Source of the DNA: Pseudoalteromonas carrageenovora IAM 12662
GTDB taxonomy: Bacteria; Pseudomonadota; Gammaproteobacteria; Enterobacterales; Alteromonadaceae
Direction of reading: 5' to 3'
Assembly: GCF_900239935.1 (NCBI RefSeq)
Contig: NZ_LT965928.1
Location: forward strand, 62,001 to 126,000
Length of the DNA stretch: 64,000 nucleotides
The notes below the pieces were generated by a model. It did no database searches. It worked only from the letters and a program-made list of their open reading frames with translations, and was not told the origin of the DNA. How positions within the stretch are numbered: the first letter of the stretch is position 1; each line of letters opens with the position of its first letter. The position numbers were made by a program, and so were the translations under genes. Of the stretch, positions 53,294-62,835 are shown one piece after another.

Positions 53294-54054
53294 CGCTTAC
53301 CTTAGTGCAAAGTGAGCTGCACTGGCTCGATAAAGACGCCAATTTAGCCATGTTCGATAAAAAATTAGCAGAGATAACCGCTAACCCCGATTTAATTTTA
53401 TTACCCGAAACCTTTGCCACTGGTTTTGCTATTAATCTTGATTGTGCAGAGCCTGAAAACGGCAAAGTGCTCACTTGGCTAAAAACGCAAGCACATAAAC
53501 ATAACGCAGTTATCGCAGGGTCAGTATTAGTTGCACAAGGCGATAAAAAAGCCAATCGGTTTTATTGGGTAACCCCTAAAGGTGAAGTGAATTATTACGA
53601 CAAACGCCATTTATTTAGATTAGGAAGTGAGGGCGACTATGTTGTAGCAGGGCAAGCGCGTAAAACATTTGAAATTAATGGCTTTAAGCTACTTCCACAG
53701 GTGTGTTACGACCTTCGCTTTCCGGTTTTTCAACGTAATAACAACGACTACGATGTAATGATAAACGTAGCTAACTGGCCTGCAGTTCGTCGCCACATTT
53801 GGGATACGTTATTAATGGCGCGCGCAATGGAAAACTTATGTTACGTAGTGGCTGTAAACCGTGTTGGCGATGACGGTAACGGCGTCGCGCACAATGGCGG
53901 TACGGCCGTATTCGACTTTAAAGGCGATACGCTCGCTAAAGCAAAAGATAATACGCAAGAGTTACTCACTTTAACGCTTGACAAAGCACCGCTGGAAGAT
54001 TTTAAAACCGCGTTTCCCGCTTATTTAGATGCCGATCCGTTTACGCTAACTTAA
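53281..54054 (+). CDS. Omega-amidase, YafV-like nitrilase-family enzyme
   Basis: This 257-residue carbon-nitrogen hydrolase has the catalytic triad Glu43 (LLPETFATGF), Lys108 (YYDKRHLF) and Cys142 (PQVCYDLRFPVF). It is closest in pattern to YafV/Nit2 omega-amidases, which hydrolyse the alpha-ketoglutaramate left after glutamine-dependent transamination of the methionine keto acid. This pulls the final step of salvage forward. The overlap with the aminotransferase gene supports that pairing. Confidence 0.9.
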   Translation: MSTLTLTLVQSELHWLDKDANLAMFDKKLAEITANPDLILLPETFATGFAINLDCAEPENGKVLTWLKTQAHKHNAVIAGSVLVAQGDKKANRFYWVTPKGEVNYYDKRHLFRLGSEGDYVVAGQARKTFEINGFKLLPQVCYDLRFPVFQRNNNDYDVMINVANWPAVRRHIWDTLLMARAMENLCYVVAVNRVGDDGNGVAHNGGTAVFDFKGDTLAKAKDNTQELLTLTLDKAPLEDFKTAFPAYLDADPFTLT

Positions 54055-54065
54055 ATTATCTTCAC

Positions 54066-54120
54066 GTAGCACTAAAAATATTAAGTGCTAAAATAGCCGC
54101 TGATATTTTTATTGGCGGCT
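54066..54120 (+). promoter_or_regulatory. Two hairpins before the mannose-1-P guanylyltransferase gene
   Basis: AGCACT/AGTGCT (7-bp arms, 54066-54089) is followed by AGCCGC (54095-54100) with GCGGCT (54115-54120). The second hairpin ends three bases before the ATG and covers its only SD-like sequence (GGCGG). The first may end the preceding operon. Confidence 0.4.
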
Positions 54121-54122
54121 TT

Positions 54123-55541
54123 ATGAATACAACCCTTATTACACCGGTAATTTTAGCAGGCGGCATTGGCACTCGGTTATGGCCGCTTTCTCGCCAAGCT
54201 ATGCCTAAGCAATTTTTACCCTTGCTTGATAACACACACTCGTTATTACAAAGCACTTTAGCGCGTGTATCAGATAGTCAGTTTGCAAAGCCAATACTTG
54301 TTTGTAACGAACAACACCGTTTTATTGCCGCCGAGCAAAGCACAACTGCTAACCCGCAAGGGCTTTTACTAGAGCCGCAGGGTAAAAATACGGCGCCTGC
54401 CATTGCGTTAGCTGCGCATTACGCACTACAGCAGGGTATTGAAGGGCCAATGTTGGTGATGCCAGCCGATCATCATATTGAAAATTTTGCTGAGCTAACA
54501 CTTCAGTTAAATGATGCAGTTAAGTTAGCTGAGCAAGGCATGCTAGTTACATTTTCAATCACACCTACCAAGGCGCACACCGGGTTTGGCTATATAAAAC
54601 AAGGCAGTAAAATATCAGGCTCAAACTGCTTTGAAGTCGCTGAATTTAAAGAAAAGCCAAATCTAGCTACGGCGCAAAAATACTTAGCTGAAGGCGGTTA
54701 TAGTTGGAATAGCGGCATGTTTTTATTTACGCCACGTGCTTATTTAAATGAGCTTGAACGTTTTGCGCCAAAAATAGCGCACACTGTGAAAGCGGCATCT
54801 CAGTTTTCACACGACTTAGGCTTTACAAGGCCAAACATAGAGCCACTTAAAAACTGCCCAAGTGACTCTATTGATTACGCTATTTTAGAGCGCAGCAATA
54901 ATGTAGCGGTTATACCTGTAGCGCTTAAATGGAGTGATGTAGGTAGCTTTAGTGCTCTTGCAAGCCTTACTAAGCAAGACGCTTACGGTAATAATGATAA
55001 CCAGAATCATACAGCGCAAAACAGTACTAATAATTTTGTTATTAGCGAAAGCGACCATAGTATCGCAACGCTTGGGGTAAGTGATTTAGCCATTATTCAC
55101 ACTCACGACGCCACACTGGTTGCCGATAAAAATAAGCTCGATGGCTTACCTTTATTACTTAAACAATTAGCAATGGGGCAAAGCGATAAACTTAATCACC
55201 ATCAGGTTGTGTATCGTCCATGGGGTAACTACCGCACTTTGGTTGAAGGTAGTGGTTTTAAAGTTAAAAAAATAACCGTTAATAGCGGTGCTAAACTTTC
55301 GACGCAGCGCCATCAGCATCGTGCAGAGCATTGGGTAGTGGTGTCGGGTATTGCCGATGTTCGCATTGATGAGCAATTGCTAACACTAAACCACGACCAA
55401 TCTTGCTACATTGCAGCAAAACAAATACACAGCTTAGCGAACAATCAAAAAGAGCCGTTAATAGTCATTGAAGTGCAAACCGGCGCTGTACTAGATGAAA
55501 GCGACATAGAGCGATTTGATGATAAGTATGGAAGGGAGTAA
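54123..55541 (+). CDS. cpsB: Mannose-1-phosphate guanylyltransferase / mannose-6-phosphate isomerase
   Basis: This 472-residue bifunctional type II PMI-GMP protein has the nucleotidyltransferase signature VILAGGIGTRLWPLSRQAMP at residues about 9-28, VMPADHHI near 120, FKEKPNLATAQKYL and the C-terminal cupin isomerase part with HQHRAEHWVVVSG. It makes GDP-mannose for capsule, O-antigen or exopolysaccharide. No other sugar gene is adjacent, so the polymer is unknown. The ATG at 54123 is near a hairpin that may shade its ribosome binding site. Confidence 0.94.
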   Translation: MNTTLITPVILAGGIGTRLWPLSRQAMPKQFLPLLDNTHSLLQSTLARVSDSQFAKPILVCNEQHRFIAAEQSTTANPQGLLLEPQGKNTAPAIALAAHYALQQGIEGPMLVMPADHHIENFAELTLQLNDAVKLAEQGMLVTFSITPTKAHTGFGYIKQGSKISGSNCFEVAEFKEKPNLATAQKYLAEGGYSWNSGMFLFTPRAYLNELERFAPKIAHTVKAASQFSHDLGFTRPNIEPLKNCPSDSIDYAILERSNNVAVIPVALKWSDVGSFSALASLTKQDAYGNNDNQNHTAQNSTNNFVISESDHSIATLGVSDLAIIHTHDATLVADKNKLDGLPLLLKQLAMGQSDKLNHHQVVYRPWGNYRTLVEGSGFKVKKITVNSGAKLSTQRHQHRAEHWVVVSGIADVRIDEQLLTLNHDQSCYIAAKQIHSLANNQKEPLIVIEVQTGAVLDESDIERFDDKYGRE

Positions 55542-55564
55542 GGCAGCCCTAGCTTAAAACTTAG

Positions 55565-57721
55565 CTACCCTAACTGCCCACGTACAAACTTTAAGTATTG
55601 CGCTAAGCTGCGCTGCCAAAGATCTAACGCTTCATCAAGCAGGTTGTTGTGAGGTTTATTATCAAGCAATCGTCGCTCTATCTTTTTCAGTTCAATGCCG
55701 TAGCGGTTAAACCCGAGTTGCAAAGCAGTGCTTGCTTGGCGGTGCAATAATTTAATGCATTGCTCGGGTTGATGGTCTATTAAACCTTGGCAACGTATTA
55801 GTTTGTTACGCGCAGAGAGGACAAACTCATTATAAATAGACGACACTTCGTCTTCACTAAACGAACTGGTTAGCGTTTCTGCGGCCGTTTCATCATATAA
55901 GGTATCAACAAGCTCTACGGCAATATTTGCTGTCTGATTTGATTGAGAATCACTAAGTGCTTGTCTTAGTTTTTCGTGTTTTATTGGCTTACCCACAATG
56001 TCTTTTATCCCTAAAGATAAATATTCCTTTACTTCATCAGGGCTAAGGCTTGCTGTAAAAGCAAGTACAGGGGTGCGCTGGTTTTTATGATCTATGCGTT
56101 TTAGCTGCTTTAGTACTTCTTGCCCTGTGAAGTCAGGTAAGTTCATATCAAGTAATACAACATCAAAATGATGGGCTTGCATCAGCTCAATAGCGCTTTT
56201 ACCATCGGTGGCAAGCTTAATTTTATGCTCATCATCGGCCATAAATTCAATGGCAATTTTTTGGTTTAAATCTAAATCTTCAACAAGTAAAACATCCAAA
56301 CCTGTCAGGTAATCCTTTGTTTGGTGGCGCTGCTCTACAAGGCTTAATTCGCCTATGGCAAAGGTTACAGAAAAGCTAAATACACTGCCTGTGCCTAATT
56401 GGCTGGCTATTTCTAAGCGGCTGCCTAGCTTTTCTAAAAGTCGACTAGTAATAGCGAGGCCAAGGCCTGTACCGCCTTTTTCTTTGCCGGCACTACTTTG
56501 CACATAAGGCTCTGTGAGATAGGCAATTTCGTCGTTTTCGATGCCGGGACCAGAGTCTTTTACACTAATTTTTATGGTGTGCTCAAGCTGCTTTTCGAGG
56601 ACTAAGTCGACCTGAATTTTAACACTTCCGTAATCAGTAAACTTAATGGCGTTACCCACTAAGTTAATAATTATTTGCCTAAGTTTTTGCTGGTCGCAGT
56701 AATAACATGCTTGCTCAGGAATATTACAAATAAGCTCAAATTTAAGCTGTTTTTGCTCTGCAAGCGGGCTCAATAACAAGCATAAGTTATTAAGCCATGT
56801 CTTAAATTCTATATCCTCTTCGTAAAGGGCTTCATCGCTTTGATCAAGGCTTGCGTAATCGAGTACTTTATCGACTAACAAATTGAGTGACTCGGTGGAG
56901 TTAATAATTGCTTCGCAGTAGGCTTTATTACGTGTATCACTTGTTTGGTTCATGACCAGTTGCGCACTGCCTAGTATGCCATTAAGCGGGGTGCGTATTT
57001 CGTGGCTAATCGTTGATAAAAACAAGCCACGTATTTCTAAATCTTTTTGTGCTTTGTCGGCTAATTGATTTAGGTTTTGCTCTCTGCGTTCATTACATAA
57101 AAGTGCCATGCCCGCGGCATAAAACATAGGAGCAATAACACCATTCAAAAAGAGTAATAAACTAAACCAACCGCTTTCTGATAACGTTGCTTGGTTAATA
57201 GTGCCCATAAAAAACGAGCGACCAATAAAGCTAAAGGCAACCAAAGTTAAAATGGTTATATAAACAATACTGCCATTGGGGTAGGGCTTACGTGCATACT
57301 TTATAAAAATATAAAGTAAAAATATTGCTTCGGCTATGTGTTGTAAATCTGAGGCTAATATTCGCTCTTCTAAGGAAGGGTTTATAAATGAGTAGTAAAT
57401 GAGCATTACAGCGCTAAAAAGAGTAAATGAACACAGCAATTTAAAGCTTAAGCCTCGGAAATTTAAAAATTGGCTCAACGATAAGCAATGTACAAGTGAC
57501 GCTGAAAACATCATTAAAGTAGCAATACTAATAATAACAAGGTTGTGGCTTTCTACTACTGTGGTAAAGCCTATTGCAGCGCCCAACAATAAAACGGGGT
57601 AAAAAATATAAAGCAGCGTGCCGGGAGTGTTTTTATTTGTTCGCCATGTTAAAAAGTTAAGAAAAGTCATGACGATCATAATCGCAATGCTGGCAAAAAA
57701 CAGAGTAAAAGAGTCGAGCAT
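55565..57721 (-). CDS. Hybrid sensor histidine kinase with receiver and Hpt domains
   Basis: The protein has 718 residues. Six to seven membrane helices fill residues 1-210, then a short coiled coil. The HisKA domain has His240 (STISHEIRTPLNG). The ATPase domain has NLVGNAIKFT, DSGPGI and GGTGLGLAI. The receiver domain has Asp525 (VVLLDMNLPDF) and the conserved Lys in GKPI. A C-terminal Hpt-like domain has candidate His660 (LLHRQASTAL). It can run a full His-Asp-His phosphorelay and needs a separate output regulator. The LuxR-type gene 123 bp upstream on the same strand is a possible partner. The input signal is unknown. Confidence 0.92.
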   Translation of the reverse strand: MLDSFTLFFASIAIMIVMTFLNFLTWRTNKNTPGTLLYIFYPVLLLGAAIGFTTVVESHNLVIISIATLMMFSASLVHCLSLSQFLNFRGLSFKLLCSFTLFSAVMLIYYSFINPSLEERILASDLQHIAEAIFLLYIFIKYARKPYPNGSIVYITILTLVAFSFIGRSFFMGTINQATLSESGWFSLLLFLNGVIAPMFYAAGMALLCNERREQNLNQLADKAQKDLEIRGLFLSTISHEIRTPLNGILGSAQLVMNQTSDTRNKAYCEAIINSTESLNLLVDKVLDYASLDQSDEALYEEDIEFKTWLNNLCLLLSPLAEQKQLKFELICNIPEQACYYCDQQKLRQIIINLVGNAIKFTDYGSVKIQVDLVLEKQLEHTIKISVKDSGPGIENDEIAYLTEPYVQSSAGKEKGGTGLGLAITSRLLEKLGSRLEIASQLGTGSVFSFSVTFAIGELSLVEQRHQTKDYLTGLDVLLVEDLDLNQKIAIEFMADDEHKIKLATDGKSAIELMQAHHFDVVLLDMNLPDFTGQEVLKQLKRIDHKNQRTPVLAFTASLSPDEVKEYLSLGIKDIVGKPIKHEKLRQALSDSQSNQTANIAVELVDTLYDETAAETLTSSFSEDEVSSIYNEFVLSARNKLIRCQGLIDHQPEQCIKLLHRQASTALQLGFNRYGIELKKIERRLLDNKPHNNLLDEALDLWQRSLAQYLKFVRGQLG

Positions 57722-57793
57722 TAATATTCCAGCAAAGGGGGTTTAATTGAGAATAATAAAAAGTATGATATTAAACAAGTTTACTACACATAC

Positions 57794-57821
57794 AAAAACA
57801 GACACTTAAGTGTCTGTTTTT
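57794..57821 (-). terminator. Terminator of the LuxR-type regulator gene
   Basis: A perfect 28-base palindrome, AAAAACAGACACTTAAGTGTCTGTTTTT in two 14-base arms, lies downstream of the regulator stop on the minus strand. It could let only part of transcription continue into the kinase gene. Confidence 0.75.
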
Positions 57822-57844
57822 AAAGTTATCAACAAATATTTAGA

Positions 57845-58501
57845 TTAACGGATTTCATCTGGAATATTTTGTTGTGCCCACGAGAGTAGCTCAATACGGT
57901 TACGACATTTAGTTTTTCTAAATGCGCTGTATAAGTGAGTTTTAACTGTGTGCGGGCTAATACTTAAATCTTCTGCAATCTCTTTATTTTTAGAACCTTT
58001 ACTCATTAGTGAGATTATTGCTTTTTCTCGCTTAGTAAGTTTAACTGGTTCTATATCACCTTCGGTTAGTTTATGTAGTGCATCTTTATTAAACTGAAGC
58101 ATACGATTTAATGCATTACACATTATGTCGCGGCGATACCAAAGTTGATCCTCAAGTAGTAAGCGAATACCTTTCATTAATACATCGGCGTTATCTGTTG
58201 TGTAAAACACACCACGAATACCGCTTAAAAGCGCACGATTAGCGAGCTCTGGGTTTTCGTCTAGATTAAATAATATGATATCGCATTTAGTACGTAAGTT
58301 TACTAATTGTTCTTTTAGTTTACCCCACGCATCTTTACTTGATGTTTCAATAAACAGAAGTCGAGTTCCTTCAGGTACATCTAAAATATTTGTACCAGTG
58401 GTTACGTCAAGGCCTTGCGTTTTTAACAAAGGTTCTAAAACGTTAATACCAATAGTGTTAATTGGCTCTTGATCTAATAACAAAAAGGCTGAACTGCTCA
58501 T
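57845..58501 (-). CDS. CsgD/VpsT-like LuxR-family regulator
   Basis: This 218-residue protein has an atypical N-terminal receiver fold (1-120) and a C-terminal LuxR helix-turn-helix (about 153-212: LTKREKAIISLMSKGSKNKE, then IAEDLSISPHTVKTHL). The linker after the last receiver helix reads LWYRRDIM (Trp121-Arg124). It aligns with the W[F/L/M][T/S]R c-di-GMP-binding motif of VpsT and CsgD relatives. Here the middle positions are Tyr-Arg, so c-di-GMP binding may be altered or lost. It likely controls biofilm or matrix genes (inference from the family). Promoter and 5' region lie in 58502-58722. Confidence 0.82.
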   Translation of the reverse strand: MSSSAFLLLDQEPINTIGINVLEPLLKTQGLDVTTGTNILDVPEGTRLLFIETSSKDAWGKLKEQLVNLRTKCDIILFNLDENPELANRALLSGIRGVFYTTDNADVLMKGIRLLLEDQLWYRRDIMCNALNRMLQFNKDALHKLTEGDIEPVKLTKREKAIISLMSKGSKNKEIAEDLSISPHTVKTHLYSAFRKTKCRNRIELLSWAQQNIPDEIR

Positions 58502-58722
58502 GTTTTTATACTCTTTTATAAAGCTGACTGATTAAGTTTATCACGACTTCCAGACCTTTTGTATTAGAAAGTCGCCGATGTACTCAAGAACAAATACGAT
58601 TTTACGATTATTTAAACATAAAATGTTGCAAATAAGTAACTATTTTTTACTTTATGATCATGAAAAGCCATAACATTTGTAACTAAATATTTGAGCAGAA
58701 TATTTTCATAAAAAACTTTAAA

Positions 58723-59091
58723 TTAATTTACTTTTTTGATGTTTTGATACGGTGGCCAGCCCATTTCTTTACCGCCAAGCATATGTAAATGTATGTGATA
58801 AACAGTTTGTCCTCCATGCTCATTACAGTTCATTACTACGCGGTAGCCATCATCGCTAAAGTTATATTGCTTTGCCAGTTTAGCGGCAACAACATATAGA
58901 TTACCCACTAAATGAGAGTTTTCAGGCGTGATATCATTAATTGTTGAAATTGCCTTTTTTGGGATAATAAGGGCGTGAAAAGGGGCTTGCGGGTTTATAT
59001 CTTTAAATGCAAGTGTGTCTTCGTCCTCATAAATAATATCTGCTGGGATTTCTTTATTAATTATTTTAGTAAAAATAGTTTCTTGGCTCAT
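58723..59091 (-). CDS. hinT: HIT-family purine nucleoside phosphoramidase HinT
   Basis: This 122-residue protein has the HIT signature VYHIHLHMLGG at about residues 97-107, where the central His is the nucleophile. FAFKDINPQAPFHALIIPK is the conserved N-terminal strand region. HinT hydrolyses adenosine phosphoramidates and lysyl-AMP-like conjugates. The start at 59091 is 17 bp from the next divergent open region. It stands alone. Confidence 0.94.
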   Translation of the reverse strand: MSQETIFTKIINKEIPADIIYEDEDTLAFKDINPQAPFHALIIPKKAISTINDITPENSHLVGNLYVVAAKLAKQYNFSDDGYRVVMNCNEHGGQTVYHIHLHMLGGKEMGWPPYQNIKKVN

Positions 59092-59183
59092 GCTGTGTCC
59101 CTAATTAAGTGGTACGAAATTTAAGCTCACTAATGACAAACTTTCAAAGCGGTGTCAAACTGAAATCAAATAAAGGAGTTAAT

Positions 59184-59783
59184 ATGCTTAAACCAATTTT
59201 AATAGGTAGTGCTGTTGCATTACTACTTAGTTTTTCTGCCAACGCTGAAAATATTCACTTTCCTGAAGAGTTTGTACCACTGCAAGTGGGTGATCGTATG
59301 CTAGAAAGCTCTTTGTTTAGCCGTATTGATGATGTAGAGCTTGCACCGGGTACTTATCAACTAAAACTCAAATATACAGACTTATACGAAGATGATTACG
59401 ATACACACGAAGTGGTAGAGTCAGAACCGTTTTGGGTGAATGTAACCATTGAAGCAGGTAAAGATTATACCTTAGTGTTTAATCGTGCTGAAAATGCAGT
59501 GTCTGCAAAAGTGTTCGCTGAAGCACCACAAGTGAGTTTAAAAGCAAAAAGTAGCGCGGTGGCGAAACCTTTAAGTGTTGTTTCTAATACCCAGCTTGCA
59601 AGTAATAAACCTGCTATGCAAAACACAGTTCCAGCCGGACCTTCACGCCCTAGTCAGCCAATAAAGCCTATTGCGCCTATAAATGGAAAAGGAATGCCAA
59701 GTGCACCCCAGATGCTCGACTTTTGGTGGCAGCAAGCCACGACATCAGAGCGAAAAGCATTTTTAGAAAAAGTAACAAAGTAA
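59184..59783 (+). CDS. DUF2057 family secreted protein
   Basis: This 199-residue protein has a signal peptide (cleavage near ANA-ENI). It then has IHFPEEFVPLQVGDRMLES and the PGTYQLKLKYTDLYEDDY pattern of the DUF2057 (YccT-like) family, and a Pro/Lys/Ser-rich linker. It ends in an AlphaBeta tail with the motif MLDFWWQQATTSERKAFL, shared by marine members. Function is unknown. The longest frame starts at 59109. ATG 59184 is preferred because AAGGAG lies 7 bases before it and gives the signal peptide start. Confidence 0.82.
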   Translation: MLKPILIGSAVALLLSFSANAENIHFPEEFVPLQVGDRMLESSLFSRIDDVELAPGTYQLKLKYTDLYEDDYDTHEVVESEPFWVNVTIEAGKDYTLVFNRAENAVSAKVFAEAPQVSLKAKSSAVAKPLSVVSNTQLASNKPAMQNTVPAGPSRPSQPIKPIAPINGKGMPSAPQMLDFWWQQATTSERKAFLEKVTK

Positions 59784-59791
59784 AATAGTAC

Positions 59792-59825
59792 AAAAAAAGG
59801 GCCAAATTCAATTTGGCCCTTTTTA
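59792..59825. terminator. Convergent rho-independent terminator
   Basis: AAAAAGGGCCAAAT (ending 59806) pairs with ATTTGGCCCTTTTT (59811-59824) across a short loop, between the DUF2057 and M1 peptidase genes. Confidence 0.85.
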
Positions 59826-59839
59826 GTTAACGCTATTAT

Positions 59840-61681
59840 TTATTCAAATAATGCGTCAATAGTACCTTGTGCAAGTGGGTGGTAACCCGGACGTGCTTTT
59901 AAGTACACGCTTTGTGCCCACTCTTTTTTACCGTTAGTGATGAGTGATTTATATAACGGAACAATTAATTTACGGCGACCAATACCTGATAAGTGCTTAT
60001 CAAGCGCAGGGTAAATTGGCTGATAACCATTACCTACAGCAAGCATAAACCACGCAAAAGCTCGCTCAGCGTTAGTTGATTGCGTTAAGTTAAATTGATT
60101 ATCTAGCTCGCTCATTTTATCTAGGCTTAAATCACGTGGCAGATTATTTAAAAAATGCAGCCATTCGTGCACAGTCCATTGGGTTGTTGGTAATTGTGCT
60201 GCGGTAGTCTCACCTTTTAACCAAGCTGCGCTTGCTGTATCTACTTTATCAAACGCATCTGATGTTGGGTTTGGCGCATCACTAGGTAAACCTGGTTCAA
60301 AAATCCACTCATTTACTTTATCCATGCTTACAACGCCTGGGTATTTTTCAATTAAGTTAGCTTTAATGTATGTAACAAATTGTGCAGTGGTCAGCGATTT
60401 AAACGAAAACTCTTTAAAGTACGCTTTTACAAATGGGTCAAACTTATCACGGCCGTATTTTTCCTCTAGGTAGATTAAAAATAACTGACCTTTAGTGTAA
60501 GGCACTGAGCTAAACGCATCATCCGGATCGCGGCCATTAAGTTTTAAGTTAAGGCGGGTATCTGGCGCATCAATCGTTTTAAGCTGAGCACGAAGACCTG
60601 CAGAATCTAATGCTTGTTCCATAACAGCGCGGTCACGGCCAAACACTTCTTCCATAATGCGGTTTTCAACGTACGAGGTAAAACCTTCGTTTAACCATAA
60701 ATCTTCCCATGTTGCGTTAGTCACTAAGTTTCCAGACCAAGAATGAGCAAGCTCATGTGCGATTAGGTTAACTAAGCTTTTATCGCCTGCCACTACAGTA
60801 GGTGTAATGAACGATAGGCGCGGATTTTCCATACCACCAAATGGGAAGCTAGGCGGTAGCATGAGTAAGTCGTAACGGCCCCATGCGTACTCACCATACA
60901 TTTCGTTGGTTTTGTTGATCATGGCTTGTGTGTCGTTAAACTCAGCAACCGACGCATCTAAAATTTCAGGTTCAGCAAAAATACCTGTTTGGCGCGACAT
61001 GGCTTTGAATTCTAAGTTACCCGCACCAATAGCAATTAGGTAAGGTGAAATAGCTTGTGGCATGTCAAAGATGTAGTCGCCATCTTTGTAAAGTGCGTCT
61101 TTATTGTCGGCGCTCATAACCGCACGTATATCTTTTGGTGTATGAATACGCGCAGAATACGTTACACGCATTGCAGGGGTATCTTGCACTGGGATCCAGC
61201 TACGAGCATGAATAGCTTGCGATTGGCTGTACATAAAAGGGTGTGTTTTACTGGCTGTTTGCTCTGGTGTTAGCCATTGTAAGCCTGATGCTTCTGGGCG
61301 ACTGTTATAGTAAATACGTGCTTTGGCTGCTTGATCTTTAAACTTAATAGTTAATTTAGAGCCTTTTACATCGTCACGCTTAGCAAGTGTGTAGTCTGCT
61401 TTATGCCAGCTACCATCGTCGTCTTGATACATTACTTTATCAATGTCTAAATCGCGGGTATCAAGTACCAGTGTTTTACTTTTAGAATTATTCCACTTTA
61501 GCGTGTGCTCAACAAAACCTTCTAACTGCTTGTCGGCAAAATCGACATCTAAATCAAGGCTTAAGTGAGTAGTCACAACATCATCGAGGTTAGCATACGA
61601 GTTTTGGTCTATCGCGCTAGCCATTGCTTGCGAACACATACCTGCCATAGCGAGGCTTAAAAAAAGAGGTTTAATTTTCAT
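59840..61681 (-). CDS. M1-family zinc aminopeptidase
   Basis: This 613-residue protein has a signal peptide (AMA-SAI), so it acts in the periplasm or outside. The M1 pattern is complete: the exopeptidase motif FGGMENPRLSF near 280, zinc site HELAHSW at 309-315 and LNEGFTSYVENR with the third ligand Glu. A C-terminal leukotriene-A4-hydrolase-like helical domain follows (about 470-613). It resembles the cold-active aminopeptidases of Colwellia and Pseudoalteromonas. The longest frame starts at 61696. ATG 61681 is preferred, as AGGG lies 5 bases upstream. Confidence 0.92.
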   Translation of the reverse strand: MKIKPLFLSLAMAGMCSQAMASAIDQNSYANLDDVVTTHLSLDLDVDFADKQLEGFVEHTLKWNNSKSKTLVLDTRDLDIDKVMYQDDDGSWHKADYTLAKRDDVKGSKLTIKFKDQAAKARIYYNSRPEASGLQWLTPEQTASKTHPFMYSQSQAIHARSWIPVQDTPAMRVTYSARIHTPKDIRAVMSADNKDALYKDGDYIFDMPQAISPYLIAIGAGNLEFKAMSRQTGIFAEPEILDASVAEFNDTQAMINKTNEMYGEYAWGRYDLLMLPPSFPFGGMENPRLSFITPTVVAGDKSLVNLIAHELAHSWSGNLVTNATWEDLWLNEGFTSYVENRIMEEVFGRDRAVMEQALDSAGLRAQLKTIDAPDTRLNLKLNGRDPDDAFSSVPYTKGQLFLIYLEEKYGRDKFDPFVKAYFKEFSFKSLTTAQFVTYIKANLIEKYPGVVSMDKVNEWIFEPGLPSDAPNPTSDAFDKVDTASAAWLKGETTAAQLPTTQWTVHEWLHFLNNLPRDLSLDKMSELDNQFNLTQSTNAERAFAWFMLAVGNGYQPIYPALDKHLSGIGRRKLIVPLYKSLITNGKKEWAQSVYLKARPGYHPLAQGTIDALFE

Positions 61682-61824
61682 AATTACCCTGAACACAAAT
61701 AAAAAAGTGCTAGTTTTATATCACGATTGCCACAGTGGGTTGAGTGATTTTTACAATCTAGTGCCACATTTGCGACGATGAGGTAAACTATTGCGATTAG
61801 TTACCGGTAACTTTAGAGAGCTTT

Positions 61825-62835
61825 GTGGCGTATTCATTACACTCCTTACATACATTTGCATTAAACAGCCAATGCCAGCATTTTGTTGAAATTACTCAGC
61901 TTGAGCAACTTAAAGCACAAAGCTTTAGCCCCCCATTTTGCTTATTAGGTGAGGGCAGCAATACCGTTTTTTTAAATGATTACACAGGTACAGTAATAAA
62001 AATGGCTACCAAAGGCATTAAAGTTACTGAACGAAAAGATGACTTTTTAATAAGTGTTGCCGCAGGCGAAAATTGGCACGCATTAGTAAGTTATTTGCTT
62101 GATAGAGACATCCCAGGGCTTGAAAACCTAGCACTTATACCAGGTACTGTTGGCGCATCACCTGTACAAAATATTGGTGCTTATGGTGTTGAAATTGCAA
62201 AGTTTGTAGAGTCGGTAGAGTACTTTGATATAACCACTAAGGCTATGCACACACTTAATAATGAACAATGTGAATTTGCCTACAGAGACTCCATATTTAA
62301 GCATTCACTTAAAAATAAAGCGGTGATCACTCGCGTTTATTTGGCATTGCCTAAAAAGTGGCAACCCGTATTAAGTTATGGACCATTACAGCACCTTAGT
62401 CGTGTTACGCCAACGGCTGTGTTTGAGCAAGTTATACAAACGCGTAATAGTAAATTACCTAACCCATATACATTGCCTAATGCTGGGAGCTTTTTTAAAA
62501 ATCCTATTATCACCAATCAGCACTTAGCTGAGCTATTAACGCAATTTGCGGATTTACCTCATTATGAATATGGACAAAGCCACCATAAAGTGGCGGCTGG
62601 CTGGCTAATTGATCAAGTAGGTTTAAAAGGGCATAGAGTCGCGGGTATTGAAGTGCATATGCAGCAGGCCTTGGTATTAGTTAATCATGGAAATAGTGAA
62701 GGAAGCGACCTCATAACGATGATTAAACATATTCAGCAAGCGGTAAATGCCCGTTATAACATTATGCTAGAGCATGAAGTGCGTTTAATTGATACACACA
62801 GCGAATGCCATATTAAAATGGAGCCCATACTATGA
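61825..62835 (+). CDS. murB: UDP-N-acetylenolpyruvoylglucosamine reductase MurB
   Basis: This 336-residue flavoenzyme is the type I MurB of gammaproteobacteria. FAD-binding motifs FCLLGEGSNTVFL and ALIPGTVGASPVQNIGAYG are clear. YAYRDSIF-type FAYRDSIFK precedes the catalytic Ser in PNAGSFFKNPI. It reduces enolpyruvyl-UDP-GlcNAc to UDP-MurNAc for cell wall synthesis. It starts at GTG 61825 with AGAGAG 4 bases before. It overlaps birA by four bases (ATGA), forming murB-birA-coaX. Confidence 0.95.
   Translation: MAYSLHSLHTFALNSQCQHFVEITQLEQLKAQSFSPPFCLLGEGSNTVFLNDYTGTVIKMATKGIKVTERKDDFLISVAAGENWHALVSYLLDRDIPGLENLALIPGTVGASPVQNIGAYGVEIAKFVESVEYFDITTKAMHTLNNEQCEFAYRDSIFKHSLKNKAVITRVYLALPKKWQPVLSYGPLQHLSRVTPTAVFEQVIQTRNSKLPNPYTLPNAGSFFKNPIITNQHLAELLTQFADLPHYEYGQSHHKVAAGWLIDQVGLKGHRVAGIEVHMQQALVLVNHGNSEGSDLITMIKHIQQAVNARYNIMLEHEVRLIDTHSECHIKMEPIL

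Noticed and set aside
55542..55576. Nested GGCAG/CTGCC and TAGCT/AGCTA hairpin after cpsB
   Set aside because: It may act between convergent genes, but it has no T-run and a long inner loop, so I did not call it a terminator.
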